A DNA stretch of 64,000 bases from UBA7434 sp042090785 (GTDB taxonomy: Bacteria > Pseudomonadota > Gammaproteobacteria > Pseudomonadales > UBA7434), in the NCBI GenBank assembly GCA_042090785.1, contig JBELIP010000007.1, positions 29,219 to 93,218 of the forward strand, written 5' to 3'. Numbering within the stretch: position 1 is the first letter of the stretch; the number at the start of each line of letters is the position of its first letter. Shown in pieces: positions 50,366 to 59,576 of the stretch. Below the pieces are notes generated by a model, which saw nothing but the letters and a program-made list of their open reading frames with translations, was not told where the DNA came from and did no database searches. A program made the position numbers and the translations under genes.

Positions 50366-51229
50366 TTAATCAAAGATAACCGTTTTGTTACCATCAACAA
50401 TCACACGATCCTCAAGATGATAACGCAGACCCTGCGCCAACACCCTCGCCTCTACATCTTTACCTAGGCGTACCATATCATCACGATCATGCTTGTGTCC
50501 CACACGCGCAACATCCTGCTCGAGGATAGGCCCCTCATCGAGATCGTCAGTGACGTAATGGCAAGTAGCACCAATTAACTTAACCCCACGCTCAAACGCT
50601 TTTTGATAAGGGTCGGCACCAATAAATGAAGGTAAGAAACTATGATGAATATTAATAAGCTGATGAGGATAACGTTCGCACATTGCCGGCGGAATAATTT
50701 GCATGTAACGCGCCAATACAACTGTGTCAGCGTCATATTGCTGAATTAAAGCGTCAATTTCAGCAAAACCTTTAGCCTTAGCAGCAGCGTCTTTAGGCAT
50801 TGGCACATAGTGAAAAGGAATGTCGTGCCACTCAACCATACTGCGAAGGTTTTCATGATTAGAAATAACACAGGGAACATCACACACTAAATCGCCACTG
50901 CGCCAGCGATGCAGTAAATCAGCAAGGCAGTGTGAAGCGTGACTAGCAAGTAAAGCCACACGTCGAGGCTGCTTAGAATCACGCATATACCAAGTCATAT
51001 TATGCTCATCAGCAATAGGCTGAAACGCCTCTTTAAACGTCTCTAAATTCACTGATAATGAGTCTGCACTAATCTCATTTCGCATAAAAAACTGCTTAGT
51101 TACATTATCAGTATGGTAGTTGGCCTCGAGTAAGGAACCCCCATGCTGAGCAACAAAAGCACTGACTTTTGCCACAATACCCACCTTATCAGGACAGGCA
51201 ATAACTAAACGATAACTGTGTTCCACCAA
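50366..51229 (-). CDS. purU: Formyltetrahydrofolate deformylase PurU
   Basis: PurU hydrolyses 10-formyl-THF to formate and THF, balancing one-carbon pools and feeding PurT. The 287-residue protein has an N-terminal ACT domain (YRLVIACPDKVGIVAKVSAFVAQHGGSL) and a formyltransferase domain with INIHHSFLPSFIGADPYQKAFERGVKLIGATCHYVTDDLDEGPI. The start is TTG (51229) or the next codon GTG (51226); AGAGG is upstream of both. Stands alone between mrp and rlmKL. Confidence 0.96.
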   Translation of the reverse strand: MVEHSYRLVIACPDKVGIVAKVSAFVAQHGGSLLEANYHTDNVTKQFFMRNEISADSLSVNLETFKEAFQPIADEHNMTWYMRDSKQPRRVALLASHASHCLADLLHRWRSGDLVCDVPCVISNHENLRSMVEWHDIPFHYVPMPKDAAAKAKGFAEIDALIQQYDADTVVLARYMQIIPPAMCERYPHQLINIHHSFLPSFIGADPYQKAFERGVKLIGATCHYVTDDLDEGPILEQDVARVGHKHDRDDMVRLGKDVEARVLAQGLRYHLEDRVIVDGNKTVIFD

Positions 51230-51346
51230 TCTAGCCTCTCTATTACTCTTATAGCTATTTATTAAAATACTTGCTAATCAGTTGTTATTGATAACAAACT
51301 ATAGCAGAAAGAAGGAAATCCGTTAAACCCATTAACACAGCTAATA

Positions 51347-53758
51347 CTATCGATGACGAATTAACCAGCACTTGTGCGCAGGCCTTCCTCGCTCAAAATC
51401 TGGCCCTAAAGTATCACGAGTGATTTCTTGCGCAGCAAAACTATCACTCACACTTCTATCAAGCGAAAAACCGCGCTTATTCGTCGAAAAATACAAACTG
51501 CCATTTTCGGCTAATCGAGCCATTGCTAAGCAAATTAGCTCAGCATGATCACGACTAATATCTAAGGTGTGATCCATCTTTTTGGAATTCGAAAAACTCG
51601 GCGGATCCAGCAAAATGCAATCAAACATATCATGACTATGCTTCAACCATTCAGTACAGTCAGCCCGCACAAGTTGATGACTAGATAGGTTGATATTATT
51701 GAGTTCAAAATTATGTCGTGACCAATTAAGGTAACTGTTAGACATATCCACACTCACACTACTTTCTGCTCCCGCTTTAGCCGCATAAACAGTTGCTGAT
51801 GAGGTATAGCTATAAAGATTAAGAAAACGTTTAGTTTTCACTTCGCTAGCAATACGTTGGCGCACATATCTATGGTCTAAAAATATGCCGGTATCAAGGT
51901 AGCGCTGCAAATTAACTTTAAACTTATGGCCCTGCTCTTCAACCACCATATCAAAAGCTTCTCCTTCTTGCTTTTGATACTGTTTAGCGCCTCGCTGGCG
52001 TTCACGCCGCTTAACATAAATACGCTCTAACGGAACTTCTAACACACAAGAGACTGCCGCAATGGCATCTTTAACTCGCTTATGCGCCATGCCGGGGTCA
52101 ATGGTTGCTGGTGGCGCGTACTCTTGCACATGAATAAACAACGTGTTTTCTGATAACGGCGTACGCTCTGGCAAAGGCATTGGTACATTTTTATAAGGGC
52201 TCGCACCACGATTTTTTAGCTGAACCGGTGGACTTGGCTTTTTAGATCGCTGCTGAAATCGTCTCGCCACGGCATAAGGACTAGTTTCATCAATGACTTC
52301 TTCAACGGGTTTTTCATAAACTGTATTGTCAAAAACTGCCGCATCATCACCTTCGCCGGCAATTCGCTCAACCGCAAAATAACAATCAATAGCTACCGCG
52401 TACTCCGGTAAATCAGCATCATATAACCGATAGCAAAGATTATCATTTAATTTTAACCATTTGCGTAAGCGCTTCTGGTTTTTGCGCAAACGGTTTGCCA
52501 GCATTTGAGCGTTCTCATTTAAATCATCAAACGAGAGAATTTTTTTACCACGACCGGATTGATCTTCTACAATACTCGCAGCATTAACCTTATAACGCTG
52601 CACCTGACACTCAATACTACCGTTATATAAACGGTTCTGACGCCAGCTTCGTAAACCGGTCTCCCAACCTAAATCGAGGTTGCCAGTAAACACCGTTGCC
52701 TGCCACCCCATACAACTGCGCTTTAACATATCACCTAACTGTCGATAGACAGGCATTAACGCCTCAACTTCACCTAAACGCTCACCATAAGGTGGGTTAA
52801 CCACAAGCAAACCGTTAGGCAATGTTTTATCCAAAACCAAGTTAGCAATATCGCACTGCTTTAGCACTATCCAGTCATCTAAACCAGCAATAGCTACATT
52901 ATCTTGCGCTAACGCCAAATTGCGTGGGTTAATATCAAAGCCCTGTATGCTGCACTGACGCTTTTCAAGCGCATCATTAACCGTTTGCGATTGCTCATCT
53001 AAAACCGCTTGCCATAGCTCGCTATCAAAATCACTTAACTGGGTTAACGTCCACAAACCATTGCCCACTAAACCACGGGTGCGCAAAAATGTGGGGGGAA
53101 TATTTGCAGCCATTAACGCCGCTTCAATTAGCAACGTACCCGAACCACACATAGGGTCAACAAAACTACCGCCCTCGCTGGCGATAGTCGGCCAATCGCT
53201 TTGCCTTAAAATAGCAGCAGCTAAATTTTCTTTAAGTGGTGCTGCTCCACCGCTACTCCGATAGCCTCGCTTATGTAGACTCTCACCAATCAAATCAAGA
53301 CCAATAGAAAAACGGCCATTAAATAAACGAACATAAATTAAAACATCGGGTTTTTCGTCATCTATAGTTAAGCGTGTATGACCCGCATTAACAAAATGAT
53401 CATTAACCGCATCTTTAATGCGTAAGGCACCAAAACGAGAGTCACGAATAAAAGAAGACGTGCCATTAAAATCAATTAATAATGTTTTATCAGCAGAAAA
53501 ATAATCTGACCACGGCAACTTTACAGCAGCTTGATACATAGATTCGTCAGAATCAATACGAGTACGTGCTAACAATAACAAAACGCGATTCGCCAAGCGC
53601 GACCATAAACAAATGCGATATGCCGTTGCCTGGCTGGCACTAAAATAACAGCCCGCTACCGACTCCTGAACATCCTCGGCCTGTAATTCAGCTAACTCTA
53701 ACGCCAGAACATGCTCCAAGCCTTTTGGGCATGTCGCCATATAATTTTCGTTAGCCAT
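51347..53758 (-). CDS. rlmKL: Bifunctional 23S rRNA methyltransferase RlmKL
   Basis: Makes m2G2445 (RlmL half) and m7G2069 (RlmK half) in 23S rRNA. It has 803 residues, about 100 longer than the E. coli protein. A THUMP domain (about 40-155) is followed by the first methyltransferase (DPMCGSGTLLIEAALMA, VVNPPYGERLG at 319-329) and the second (LNLYSYTSSATVYAAKAG, ILLDPPSFSNSKKM). The extra length is mainly a charged, Pro-rich insertion at about 462-540, before FIHVQEYAPP. Its start overlaps the pyrD stop (TAATG). Confidence 0.96.
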   Translation of the reverse strand: MANENYMATCPKGLEHVLALELAELQAEDVQESVAGCYFSASQATAYRICLWSRLANRVLLLLARTRIDSDESMYQAAVKLPWSDYFSADKTLLIDFNGTSSFIRDSRFGALRIKDAVNDHFVNAGHTRLTIDDEKPDVLIYVRLFNGRFSIGLDLIGESLHKRGYRSSGGAAPLKENLAAAILRQSDWPTIASEGGSFVDPMCGSGTLLIEAALMAANIPPTFLRTRGLVGNGLWTLTQLSDFDSELWQAVLDEQSQTVNDALEKRQCSIQGFDINPRNLALAQDNVAIAGLDDWIVLKQCDIANLVLDKTLPNGLLVVNPPYGERLGEVEALMPVYRQLGDMLKRSCMGWQATVFTGNLDLGWETGLRSWRQNRLYNGSIECQVQRYKVNAASIVEDQSGRGKKILSFDDLNENAQMLANRLRKNQKRLRKWLKLNDNLCYRLYDADLPEYAVAIDCYFAVERIAGEGDDAAVFDNTVYEKPVEEVIDETSPYAVARRFQQRSKKPSPPVQLKNRGASPYKNVPMPLPERTPLSENTLFIHVQEYAPPATIDPGMAHKRVKDAIAAVSCVLEVPLERIYVKRRERQRGAKQYQKQEGEAFDMVVEEQGHKFKVNLQRYLDTGIFLDHRYVRQRIASEVKTKRFLNLYSYTSSATVYAAKAGAESSVSVDMSNSYLNWSRHNFELNNINLSSHQLVRADCTEWLKHSHDMFDCILLDPPSFSNSKKMDHTLDISRDHAELICLAMARLAENGSLYFSTNKRGFSLDRSVSDSFAAQEITRDTLGPDFERGRPAHKCWLIRHR

Positions 53759-54801
53759 TATGAATTAATCTCTAATTTAGCATTGCGAATTGCAATAGCT
53801 GAATCCCGCACAAGTGATGGACCTTGGTAAATCAAACCGCTATACAGCTGAACCAAATCAGCACCCGCCTCTATCTTAGCCACTGCTTGCTCAGGTGAGT
53901 TAATACCACCCACACCAACAATCACCATCTCACCACCCAAGTGCTGAGATAATGTTGCAACAATTTCGGTAGATTTTTCGAATAAGACGGCACCACTTAA
54001 ACCGCCCGCCTCATGACAATGCATGCTTCCCGCTACAGCGGTTTTATCGATGGTAGTGTTCGTAGCAATAATGCCGTCTATACCACTGGCTTGAAGTTGA
54101 TCAGCAACCGAGAGCAAATCATCGGGCGCCATATCGGGTGCAATTTTAACTAACAAGGGTGTTAAGCGGCCGGTTTTATCCGCTAATGCCGCGCGCGTAT
54201 TAACAATCGCTGAAAGGAGTTTTTGCAGCTCATCGCCAAACTGCAGATCCCTAAGGCCAGGTGTATTCGGAGAAGATAAATTGACAGTAACATAATCAGC
54301 TAAATGAGCGACAGCGGTAAGACACTGTGTGTAATCATCCGCCGCTTGATCTGCTGGTGTCAGCTTATTCTTACCAATATTAATCCCTAACGGACACGAT
54401 AAGCCCGATTTTCGGAGTGCAGCAACGCGCTGTGTTAATGCTGTTAGGCCCTGATTATTAAAGCCCATCCGATTAATAATGGCATCATGCTCGGCCAAGC
54501 GAAACATTCGAGGCTTACTATTGCCTGGCTGCGGCTTTGGCGTCACGGTTCCCACCTCTATAAAGCCAAACCCTAGTGCAGCCATACCCTTTACACAGGC
54601 TGCATTTTTATCAAGACCAGCAGCCAAACCCACCCGATTGGCAAAACGACAGCCTAATAAATCGACAGGATCATCAATAGGCGCTGGCAACAAGCACTTG
54701 GCCAAACCGCTATTGCCCGCCACGCCGAGAAGACTCAAGGTCAAATCATGGGCAACTTCAGGATTCATTGAAAATAGTAAAGGCCTAATTTTTTTGTACA
54801 T
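53758..54801 (-). CDS. pyrD: Dihydroorotate dehydrogenase (quinone, class 2)
   Basis: PyrD oxidises dihydroorotate to orotate at the inner membrane, passing electrons to quinone. The 347-residue class 2 enzyme has the amphipathic N-terminal quinone-site helix (MYKKIRPLLFSMNPEVAHDLTLSLL), VGLAAGLDKNAACVKGMAALGFGFIEVGTVTP, catalytic Ser in NLSSPNTPGLRDLQ, and VGVGGINSPEQAVAKIEAGADLVQLYSG. ATG at 54801. Translationally coupled to rlmKL. Confidence 0.98.
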   Translation of the reverse strand: MYKKIRPLLFSMNPEVAHDLTLSLLGVAGNSGLAKCLLPAPIDDPVDLLGCRFANRVGLAAGLDKNAACVKGMAALGFGFIEVGTVTPKPQPGNSKPRMFRLAEHDAIINRMGFNNQGLTALTQRVAALRKSGLSCPLGINIGKNKLTPADQAADDYTQCLTAVAHLADYVTVNLSSPNTPGLRDLQFGDELQKLLSAIVNTRAALADKTGRLTPLLVKIAPDMAPDDLLSVADQLQASGIDGIIATNTTIDKTAVAGSMHCHEAGGLSGAVLFEKSTEIVATLSQHLGGEMVIVGVGGINSPEQAVAKIEAGADLVQLYSGLIYQGPSLVRDSAIAIRNAKLEINS

Positions 54802-55045
54802 GATTCTCGCGCTAGCTAATGGTTAAAAAAATAGGTTTGCGTAAACGACAAACAGCAGCGGCTAGCTTAACACGACTGCTATACTGCAGCAGGCCTGAAC
54901 TCTGTTAATAAGGCATATGGGGGCAGAGATAAGGAAAAACACAGAGGATGAGAAAAAACCGAATTAATGGCAAAAAGAACTGAAGGCTTATTGATAATAA
55001 CCCAGTATTTTGCCCTTATTAATTGACGCAGAAAATATCAAGGAT

Positions 55046-55072
55046 AAAAAAAGCTCCGTAAAATACGGAGCT
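55046..55072 (-). terminator. Orphan minus-strand Rho-independent terminator
   Basis: On the minus strand AGCTCCGTA and TACGGAGCT form a perfect 9-bp stem with a 3-base loop, followed by a run of seven Ts. It would end a transcript coming from the right (55,080-55,500), where no protein gene is evident on that strand. That makes a small RNA or short peptide gene plausible. Confidence 0.85.
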
Positions 55073-55376
55073 AAAAAGCTTAGCTTAAACAAGCAAGCGA
55101 GAGGCATGGAGATAGAAAACTTCATATTTCATGTTACAAAAAAACCTGTATTCAGCTAGCTAGATAAAACTAGCTTCATCAAACCAGCCATATAATATCA
55201 GCCACATAAAGCTAACGTCTAAAAACTGACAAACTAACGATTTTCTATAGTTAAAACGCTAAAACCAACAAGGTTTTCTGCCATGTAATAGTTTGTCCTT
55301 AAAACCCATTTAAAGTTCCATATATTTTCACTTTATACAATCAGACAACAAAGCCATTTTTGAGTCAGGAGTTTAT

Positions 55377-55406
55377 GTGTCGGGTGTTTTTGTGCCGAGT
55401 ATTTTT
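55377..55406. repeat. Degenerate 15-bp repeat upstream of methyltransferase gene
   Basis: GTGTCGGGTGTTTTT and GTGCCGAGTATTTTT are adjacent, followed by the start of a third copy (GTGTATA). The last one merges into a TATAGT -10-like box for the gene at 55531. Confidence 0.6.
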
Positions 55407-55530
55407 GTGTATAGTCACACCCGCAATACATCCATTATTTAAAAGCTTTATAATCTCAACAAATAAGGCCCTCATCTAGGGCAAACAATAACCACCAACA
55501 AGCCAACTTTACTAACAGAAGACTCAATAC

Positions 55531-56178
55531 ATGACTACAAGCACTAAGCGTAAAACCAATAATAAGCCAGTCACTATTAGCGAAGAGCTCGGCGTAAAAC
55601 GAATGACATCACATCATCCTGTGATTAAAAAGCTTAAAAAAGAGCACCCTACCTCTATCCATGGCGATAAATTCTGGAGCTCTAGCTACCTATTAATGGA
55701 TTACCTCAACGACAACCCACCTAAGAAAAAATCAAAAATTCTTGAAATCGGCTGTGGCTGGGGCTTAACAGCAATTTATTGCACCAAGCAATTTGATGCC
55801 GAAGTGACAGGCGTGGATGCCGACCCTGATGTCTTCCCTTATCTACAAACTCATGCAGGCTTAAACGAAGTACATATTAAGCAATTAGTTAAAAAATTCG
55901 AAGAGCTCGATGTAAATACCCTTGCTGAATATGACTTAATTATTGGTGGCGACATTTGCTTCTGGGACCAACTCAACGACGTACTGTTTGATTTATTTCA
56001 ACGCGCCAAAGAAGCCGGTGTAGCTAAAGCGATTATCGCCGACCCACAACGACAACCTTTTGTCGATTTATGCGCCCGACTCGATGATCACTTTAGCCAC
56101 GAAGTATGGGATTGGGAACTACCAGAACCCACACCCGCTAACGGCGACATACTGGTAATCGATTTTAATAAAAGTTAA
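55531..56178 (+). CDS. Class I SAM-dependent methyltransferase
   Basis: A 215-residue soluble protein with the SAM-binding motif I ILEIGCGWGLTAIYC (about 70-84), an acidic motif II GVDADPDVFPYL, and motif IV-like LIIGGDICFWD. The arrangement resembles METTL-type protein or small-molecule methyltransferases. The basic N-terminus (STKRKTNNK) is variable. The acceptor cannot be predicted. It precedes the DUF2244 gene by about 40 bases. Confidence 0.9.
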   Translation: MTTSTKRKTNNKPVTISEELGVKRMTSHHPVIKKLKKEHPTSIHGDKFWSSSYLLMDYLNDNPPKKKSKILEIGCGWGLTAIYCTKQFDAEVTGVDADPDVFPYLQTHAGLNEVHIKQLVKKFEELDVNTLAEYDLIIGGDICFWDQLNDVLFDLFQRAKEAGVAKAIIADPQRQPFVDLCARLDDHFSHEVWDWELPEPTPANGDILVIDFNKS

Positions 56179-56219
56179 ATCCATTATGGCGCCAGCTTAA
56201 TACCGGCTGTCATTAAACT

Positions 56220-56750
56220 GTGAAGAGTGACGCCGCTATGATGACTGTAGAGCGCAAGCAAACCACTCATGATTCTATTACTCGAATCATCCTTACCCCC
56301 AACCGCTCACTCAGCTGGGAAGGTAATAAACAGGTTATCTGGTTGTTAGGAACGCTGTGTGGCGGCATAGCCATAGGCTTTACTCTTATTGCTGGCACTT
56401 GGGTTATGCTGCCATTTGCTGGCCTTGAAATACTCGCCCTGAGCACTGGGCTCTACTACGTCTCGTGGAAACTCAGCTACCAACACATCCTGACCTTAAC
56501 AGACTCATCACTCACCATAGAAAAAGGCGTGTATCGCCCCCGAGGACGATGGCAATGGCGCAAACAAGAGAGCCGCTTAATGACCACCGCCCCCAAACAC
56601 GACTGGGAAGCTCCTCAGCTGGCACTAACCAACGATAAAGAAACGGTTGATATTGGCAACTTCCTCAACCGTGACGACGCCGAAGAGCTAATAGACTATT
56701 TAAAAAATGAAATACTCGTTGTTAACAACTGCTACAATACTTCAGCTTAA
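56220..56750 (+). CDS. DUF2244 family membrane protein
   Basis: A 176-residue protein with two adjacent membrane segments (about 42-63 and 66-83) flanked by cytoplasmic parts, the DUF2244 architecture (TPNRSLSWEGNKQVIWLLGTL, HILTLTDSSLTIEKG, RGRWQWRKQESRL). The function is unknown. The start is a GTG at 56220 or ATG at 56238 or 56241; neither has a strong ribosome site. Confidence 0.87.
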   Translation: MKSDAAMMTVERKQTTHDSITRIILTPNRSLSWEGNKQVIWLLGTLCGGIAIGFTLIAGTWVMLPFAGLEILALSTGLYYVSWKLSYQHILTLTDSSLTIEKGVYRPRGRWQWRKQESRLMTTAPKHDWEAPQLALTNDKETVDIGNFLNRDDAEELIDYLKNEILVVNNCYNTSA

Positions 56751-56792
56751 ACCAGCGCACACCAATACTTCTCATCAGGACAACCTGCATTC

Positions 56793-58124
56793 ATGTCTAA
56801 AAACACCTCCAAAGTTGGCTTTGTTAGCCTTGGCTGCCCAAAGGCCCTAGTCGATTCAGAGCGTATTCTTACGCAACTTAAAATTGATGGTTACGACGTA
56901 GTCCCTAGCTATGACGATGCTGATATTGTCGTCGTCAACACTTGCGGCTTTATCGACAGCGCCAAACAAGAATCGTTAGATGCGATTGGCGAAGCATTGA
57001 ATGAAAACGGCAAAGTGATTGTTACCGGCTGCATGGGTGCCAACGCTGAAGATATTACACAGGTACACCCTAACGTACTCAATGTTAGCGGCCCGCATGC
57101 TTATGAAGAAGTTGTCTCAGCGGTTCATCAACATGTACCCAACCAACGTATTATCGACCCCTTTGTCGACCTAGTGCCACCGCAAGGCGTTAAGCTTACG
57201 CCTCGCCATTATGCCTATTTAAAAATATCCGAAGGCTGCAACCATCGCTGCTCATTTTGTATTATTCCCTCAATGCGAGGCGACTTAGTTAGCCGCCCAA
57301 TTGGTGATGTGTTAGAAGAAGCCGAGCGCTTAGCCGCCTCTGGTGTTAAAGAGCTCTTAGTCATTTCTCAAGACACCAGCGCCTATGGCGTTGACAGCAA
57401 ATACAAAACCTCATTTTGGAATGGTCGACCCGTTAGCACCCGCATGCAAGCCCTGTGCGAATGTTTAGCCGAGCTAGGCATATGGGTTAGGTTGCACTAT
57501 GTTTATCCCTACCCGCATGTTGATAAAGTTATACCGCTTATGGCCGAGGGTAAAATCCTTCCTTATTTAGATATACCGTTTCAGCATGCCAGCCCAAGCA
57601 TTTTAAAAAGCATGAAGCGCCCAGCCGCGGCCGAAAACAATTTAAAACGCATTCAAGCATGGCGTGAAATCTGCCCTGAACTCACTATTCGCAGCACCTT
57701 TATTGTTGGCTTTCCGGGCGAGACCGAAGACGACTTTAACTGCTTATTAGACTTCCTAGACGAAGCACAACTCGACCGTGTAGGCTGTTTTCAGTACTCG
57801 CCCGTTGAAGGTGCTGCCGCCAATGCATTACCGGGTATCGTTTCAGACCAACTGAAACAAGAGCGCTGGGAGCGCTTTATGGAAAAACAACAAAACATTA
57901 GCGCCGCACGCTTACAGGCCAAAATCGGCAGCACACAAAAAGTGATTATTGATGGCATAGACGAAGAAAATGATCGCCTAATCGGCCGCTCTAGCGCAGA
58001 CGCACCAGAGATTGATGGCTTAGTGCATGTTGAAGCAGACGGTGAATTTAGCCCAGGTGATTTTGTGGAAGTTAAAATTGATAATGCCGATGACTATGAC
58101 CTTTATGGTCATGTTAGCGAATAA
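56793..58124 (+). CDS. rimO: Ribosomal protein S12 methylthiotransferase RimO
   Basis: RimO is a radical-SAM enzyme that adds methylthio to Asp88 of ribosomal protein S12. The 443-residue protein has an N-terminal UPF0004 domain with cluster cysteines (SLGCPKALVDSERI, NTCGFIDSA, GCMG), the radical SAM motif GCNHRCSFCIIP (about residues 148-159), and a C-terminal TRAM domain. ATG at 56793. Followed by rsmE after 22 bases. Confidence 0.98.
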   Translation: MSKNTSKVGFVSLGCPKALVDSERILTQLKIDGYDVVPSYDDADIVVVNTCGFIDSAKQESLDAIGEALNENGKVIVTGCMGANAEDITQVHPNVLNVSGPHAYEEVVSAVHQHVPNQRIIDPFVDLVPPQGVKLTPRHYAYLKISEGCNHRCSFCIIPSMRGDLVSRPIGDVLEEAERLAASGVKELLVISQDTSAYGVDSKYKTSFWNGRPVSTRMQALCECLAELGIWVRLHYVYPYPHVDKVIPLMAEGKILPYLDIPFQHASPSILKSMKRPAAAENNLKRIQAWREICPELTIRSTFIVGFPGETEDDFNCLLDFLDEAQLDRVGCFQYSPVEGAAANALPGIVSDQLKQERWERFMEKQQNISAARLQAKIGSTQKVIIDGIDEENDRLIGRSSADAPEIDGLVHVEADGEFSPGDFVEVKIDNADDYDLYGHVSE

Positions 58125-58146
58125 GCTTAACGACTAGCCCTACACC

Positions 58147-58896
58147 GTGAACTTAATACTACTAGACAAAAAAGAACTCGATACAAACGGATTAACGGTC
58201 TTATCGGATCGAAGAGCTAAGCATATCTGCGAAGTCATCAAGCCCTCTGTTGGCGACCACTTAAACGCTGGAATAATTAATGGCAAAGTGGGCCAAGTTG
58301 AAGTCTTAGATTTTAACCTAGGCAGCTCGCCTAATATTAGCTTACAAGTCATTAATGACTCACTAACAGAAAGCTCACCACCGGCTCTCGATATTAGCCT
58401 TATTATTTCATTACCTCGACCTAAAGTAGCGCGTCGCTTAATCGCGTTATGCACCGAATGTGGCGTCAAAGATATTCATTTTATTAACAGCTACCGGGTA
58501 GAAAAAAGCTTTTGGCAAAGCCCATTACTGAACAAAGATAAAGTTCATCAACAAATTCAATTATCGTTAGAGCAATCAAAAGACACTCAATTACCTAGCA
58601 TCCAATTCCACAACCGTTTTAAACCCTTTGTCGAAGATGAACTGCCCGCCATGGCTAAAAACAAACAAGCATTGGTCGCACACCCTTATAACGCAGATAT
58701 TTATCTGGACAGTTCAACTAATAGCTTGGACGCGCGCAAACAGCAATCACGTTTAATTGCCATTGGGCCTGAAGGCGGCTTTATTCCATACGAAATTGAG
58801 TTGCTGCAAAAGGCGGGATTAAAAACCATTGGTTTAGGTTCACGTATCTATCGCGTTGAAACCGTTGTGCCATTACTACTGGGTAAATTCTCTTAA
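58147..58896 (+). CDS. rsmE: 16S rRNA m3U1498 methyltransferase RsmE
   Basis: RsmE methylates N3 of U1498 in 16S rRNA. The 249-residue SPOUT protein has a PUA-like N-terminus and the knot region IAIGPEGGFIPYEIELLQKAGLKTIGLGSRIYRVETV. The start is a GTG at 58147, giving MNLILLDKKEL. It is paired with rimO, another ribosome modification gene, and its end is five bases from that of msrA. Confidence 0.96.
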   Translation: MNLILLDKKELDTNGLTVLSDRRAKHICEVIKPSVGDHLNAGIINGKVGQVEVLDFNLGSSPNISLQVINDSLTESSPPALDISLIISLPRPKVARRLIALCTECGVKDIHFINSYRVEKSFWQSPLLNKDKVHQQIQLSLEQSKDTQLPSIQFHNRFKPFVEDELPAMAKNKQALVAHPYNADIYLDSSTNSLDARKQQSRLIAIGPEGGFIPYEIELLQKAGLKTIGLGSRIYRVETVVPLLLGKFS

Positions 58897-58901
58897 CGAC
58901 T

Positions 58902-59552
58902 TTAATCGGGTAAACAAATACCCGTCCCTCCTAGACCGCAGTAGCCATTAAGATTTTTTGCTAAATACTGCTGATGATAAACCTCGGCAAAATAGAAATC
59001 TGGCGCACTGAGAACCTCGGTTGTAATATCGCCGTAAATTGTTGTTTTTAAAGCACCTTGGTATTGCTGCTTACTACTATTCGCTGCATCCAACTGTTGC
59101 TTATCATAAGTATAAATACCCGAACGATACTGCGTTCCCCTATCGTTGCCCTGCTGCATACCTTGTGTCGGATTATGACTTTCCCAAAACACTTTTAACA
59201 AATCGTTATAGGAAATGAGCTTAGGATCAAAAACCACAATAACAACTTCGTTATGGCCAGTGGCACCACTACATACTTCTTCATAATTTGGGTTAGGCGT
59301 ATAACCGGCAGCGTAACCAACAGCTGTAAGATAAACACCCTCAAGCTGCCAAAATTGTCTTTCTGCCCCCCAAAAACAACCTAAACCAAATAACGCTTTT
59401 TTATAGCCGGCGGGTACATCAATATTCCCATCACTATCCAGCATAATATGATTGTTAACATAGTGCTTATCAGGAACGGTTATACGTGTCGAACGACCCG
59501 GCAAAGCTGCATTAGGACTGACCATTGTTTTTTTATCAAATTGACCAAACAT
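58902..59552 (-). CDS. msrA: Peptide methionine sulfoxide reductase MsrA
   Basis: MsrA reduces methionine-S-sulfoxide in proteins. The 216-residue protein has the catalytic motif FGLGCFWGAERQFW (Cys near residue 58), the substrate region TAVGYAAGYTPNPNYEEVCSG, and a C-terminal resolving cysteine in GLGGTGICLPD. It has the longer N-terminus found in E. coli-type MsrA. ATG at 59552. Confidence 0.97.
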   Translation of the reverse strand: MFGQFDKKTMVSPNAALPGRSTRITVPDKHYVNNHIMLDSDGNIDVPAGYKKALFGLGCFWGAERQFWQLEGVYLTAVGYAAGYTPNPNYEEVCSGATGHNEVVIVVFDPKLISYNDLLKVFWESHNPTQGMQQGNDRGTQYRSGIYTYDKQQLDAANSSKQQYQGALKTTIYGDITTEVLSAPDFYFAEVYHQQYLAKNLNGYCGLGGTGICLPD

Positions 59553-59576
59553 AAACTTACCCAGTTAAAAATTCGC

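Larger units (their letters stand above)
54802..55530. other. Long spacer with orphan terminator, no CDS seen
   Basis: About 730 bases between divergent genes. It holds a complete minus-strand terminator at 55046-55072 with no gene ahead of it, and degenerate 15-bp repeats at 55377-55406. It also has only very short minus-strand frames (14-16 codons). rmf, which lies next to rlmKL or pyrD in some relatives, is not recognisable here. A partial PurR-box-like sequence near 54827-54842 is too weak to call. Confidence 0.6.

Noticed and set aside
54827..54842. Partial PurR box upstream of pyrD
   Set aside because: ACGCAAAC half is present on the minus strand, but the second half of the 16-bp palindrome is lost.
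55081..55400. rmf (ribosome modulation factor) near pyrD
   Set aside because: Looked for on the minus strand because some relatives have it next to pyrD/rlmKL; the Arg/Gly-rich RMF sequence is not present in any frame.
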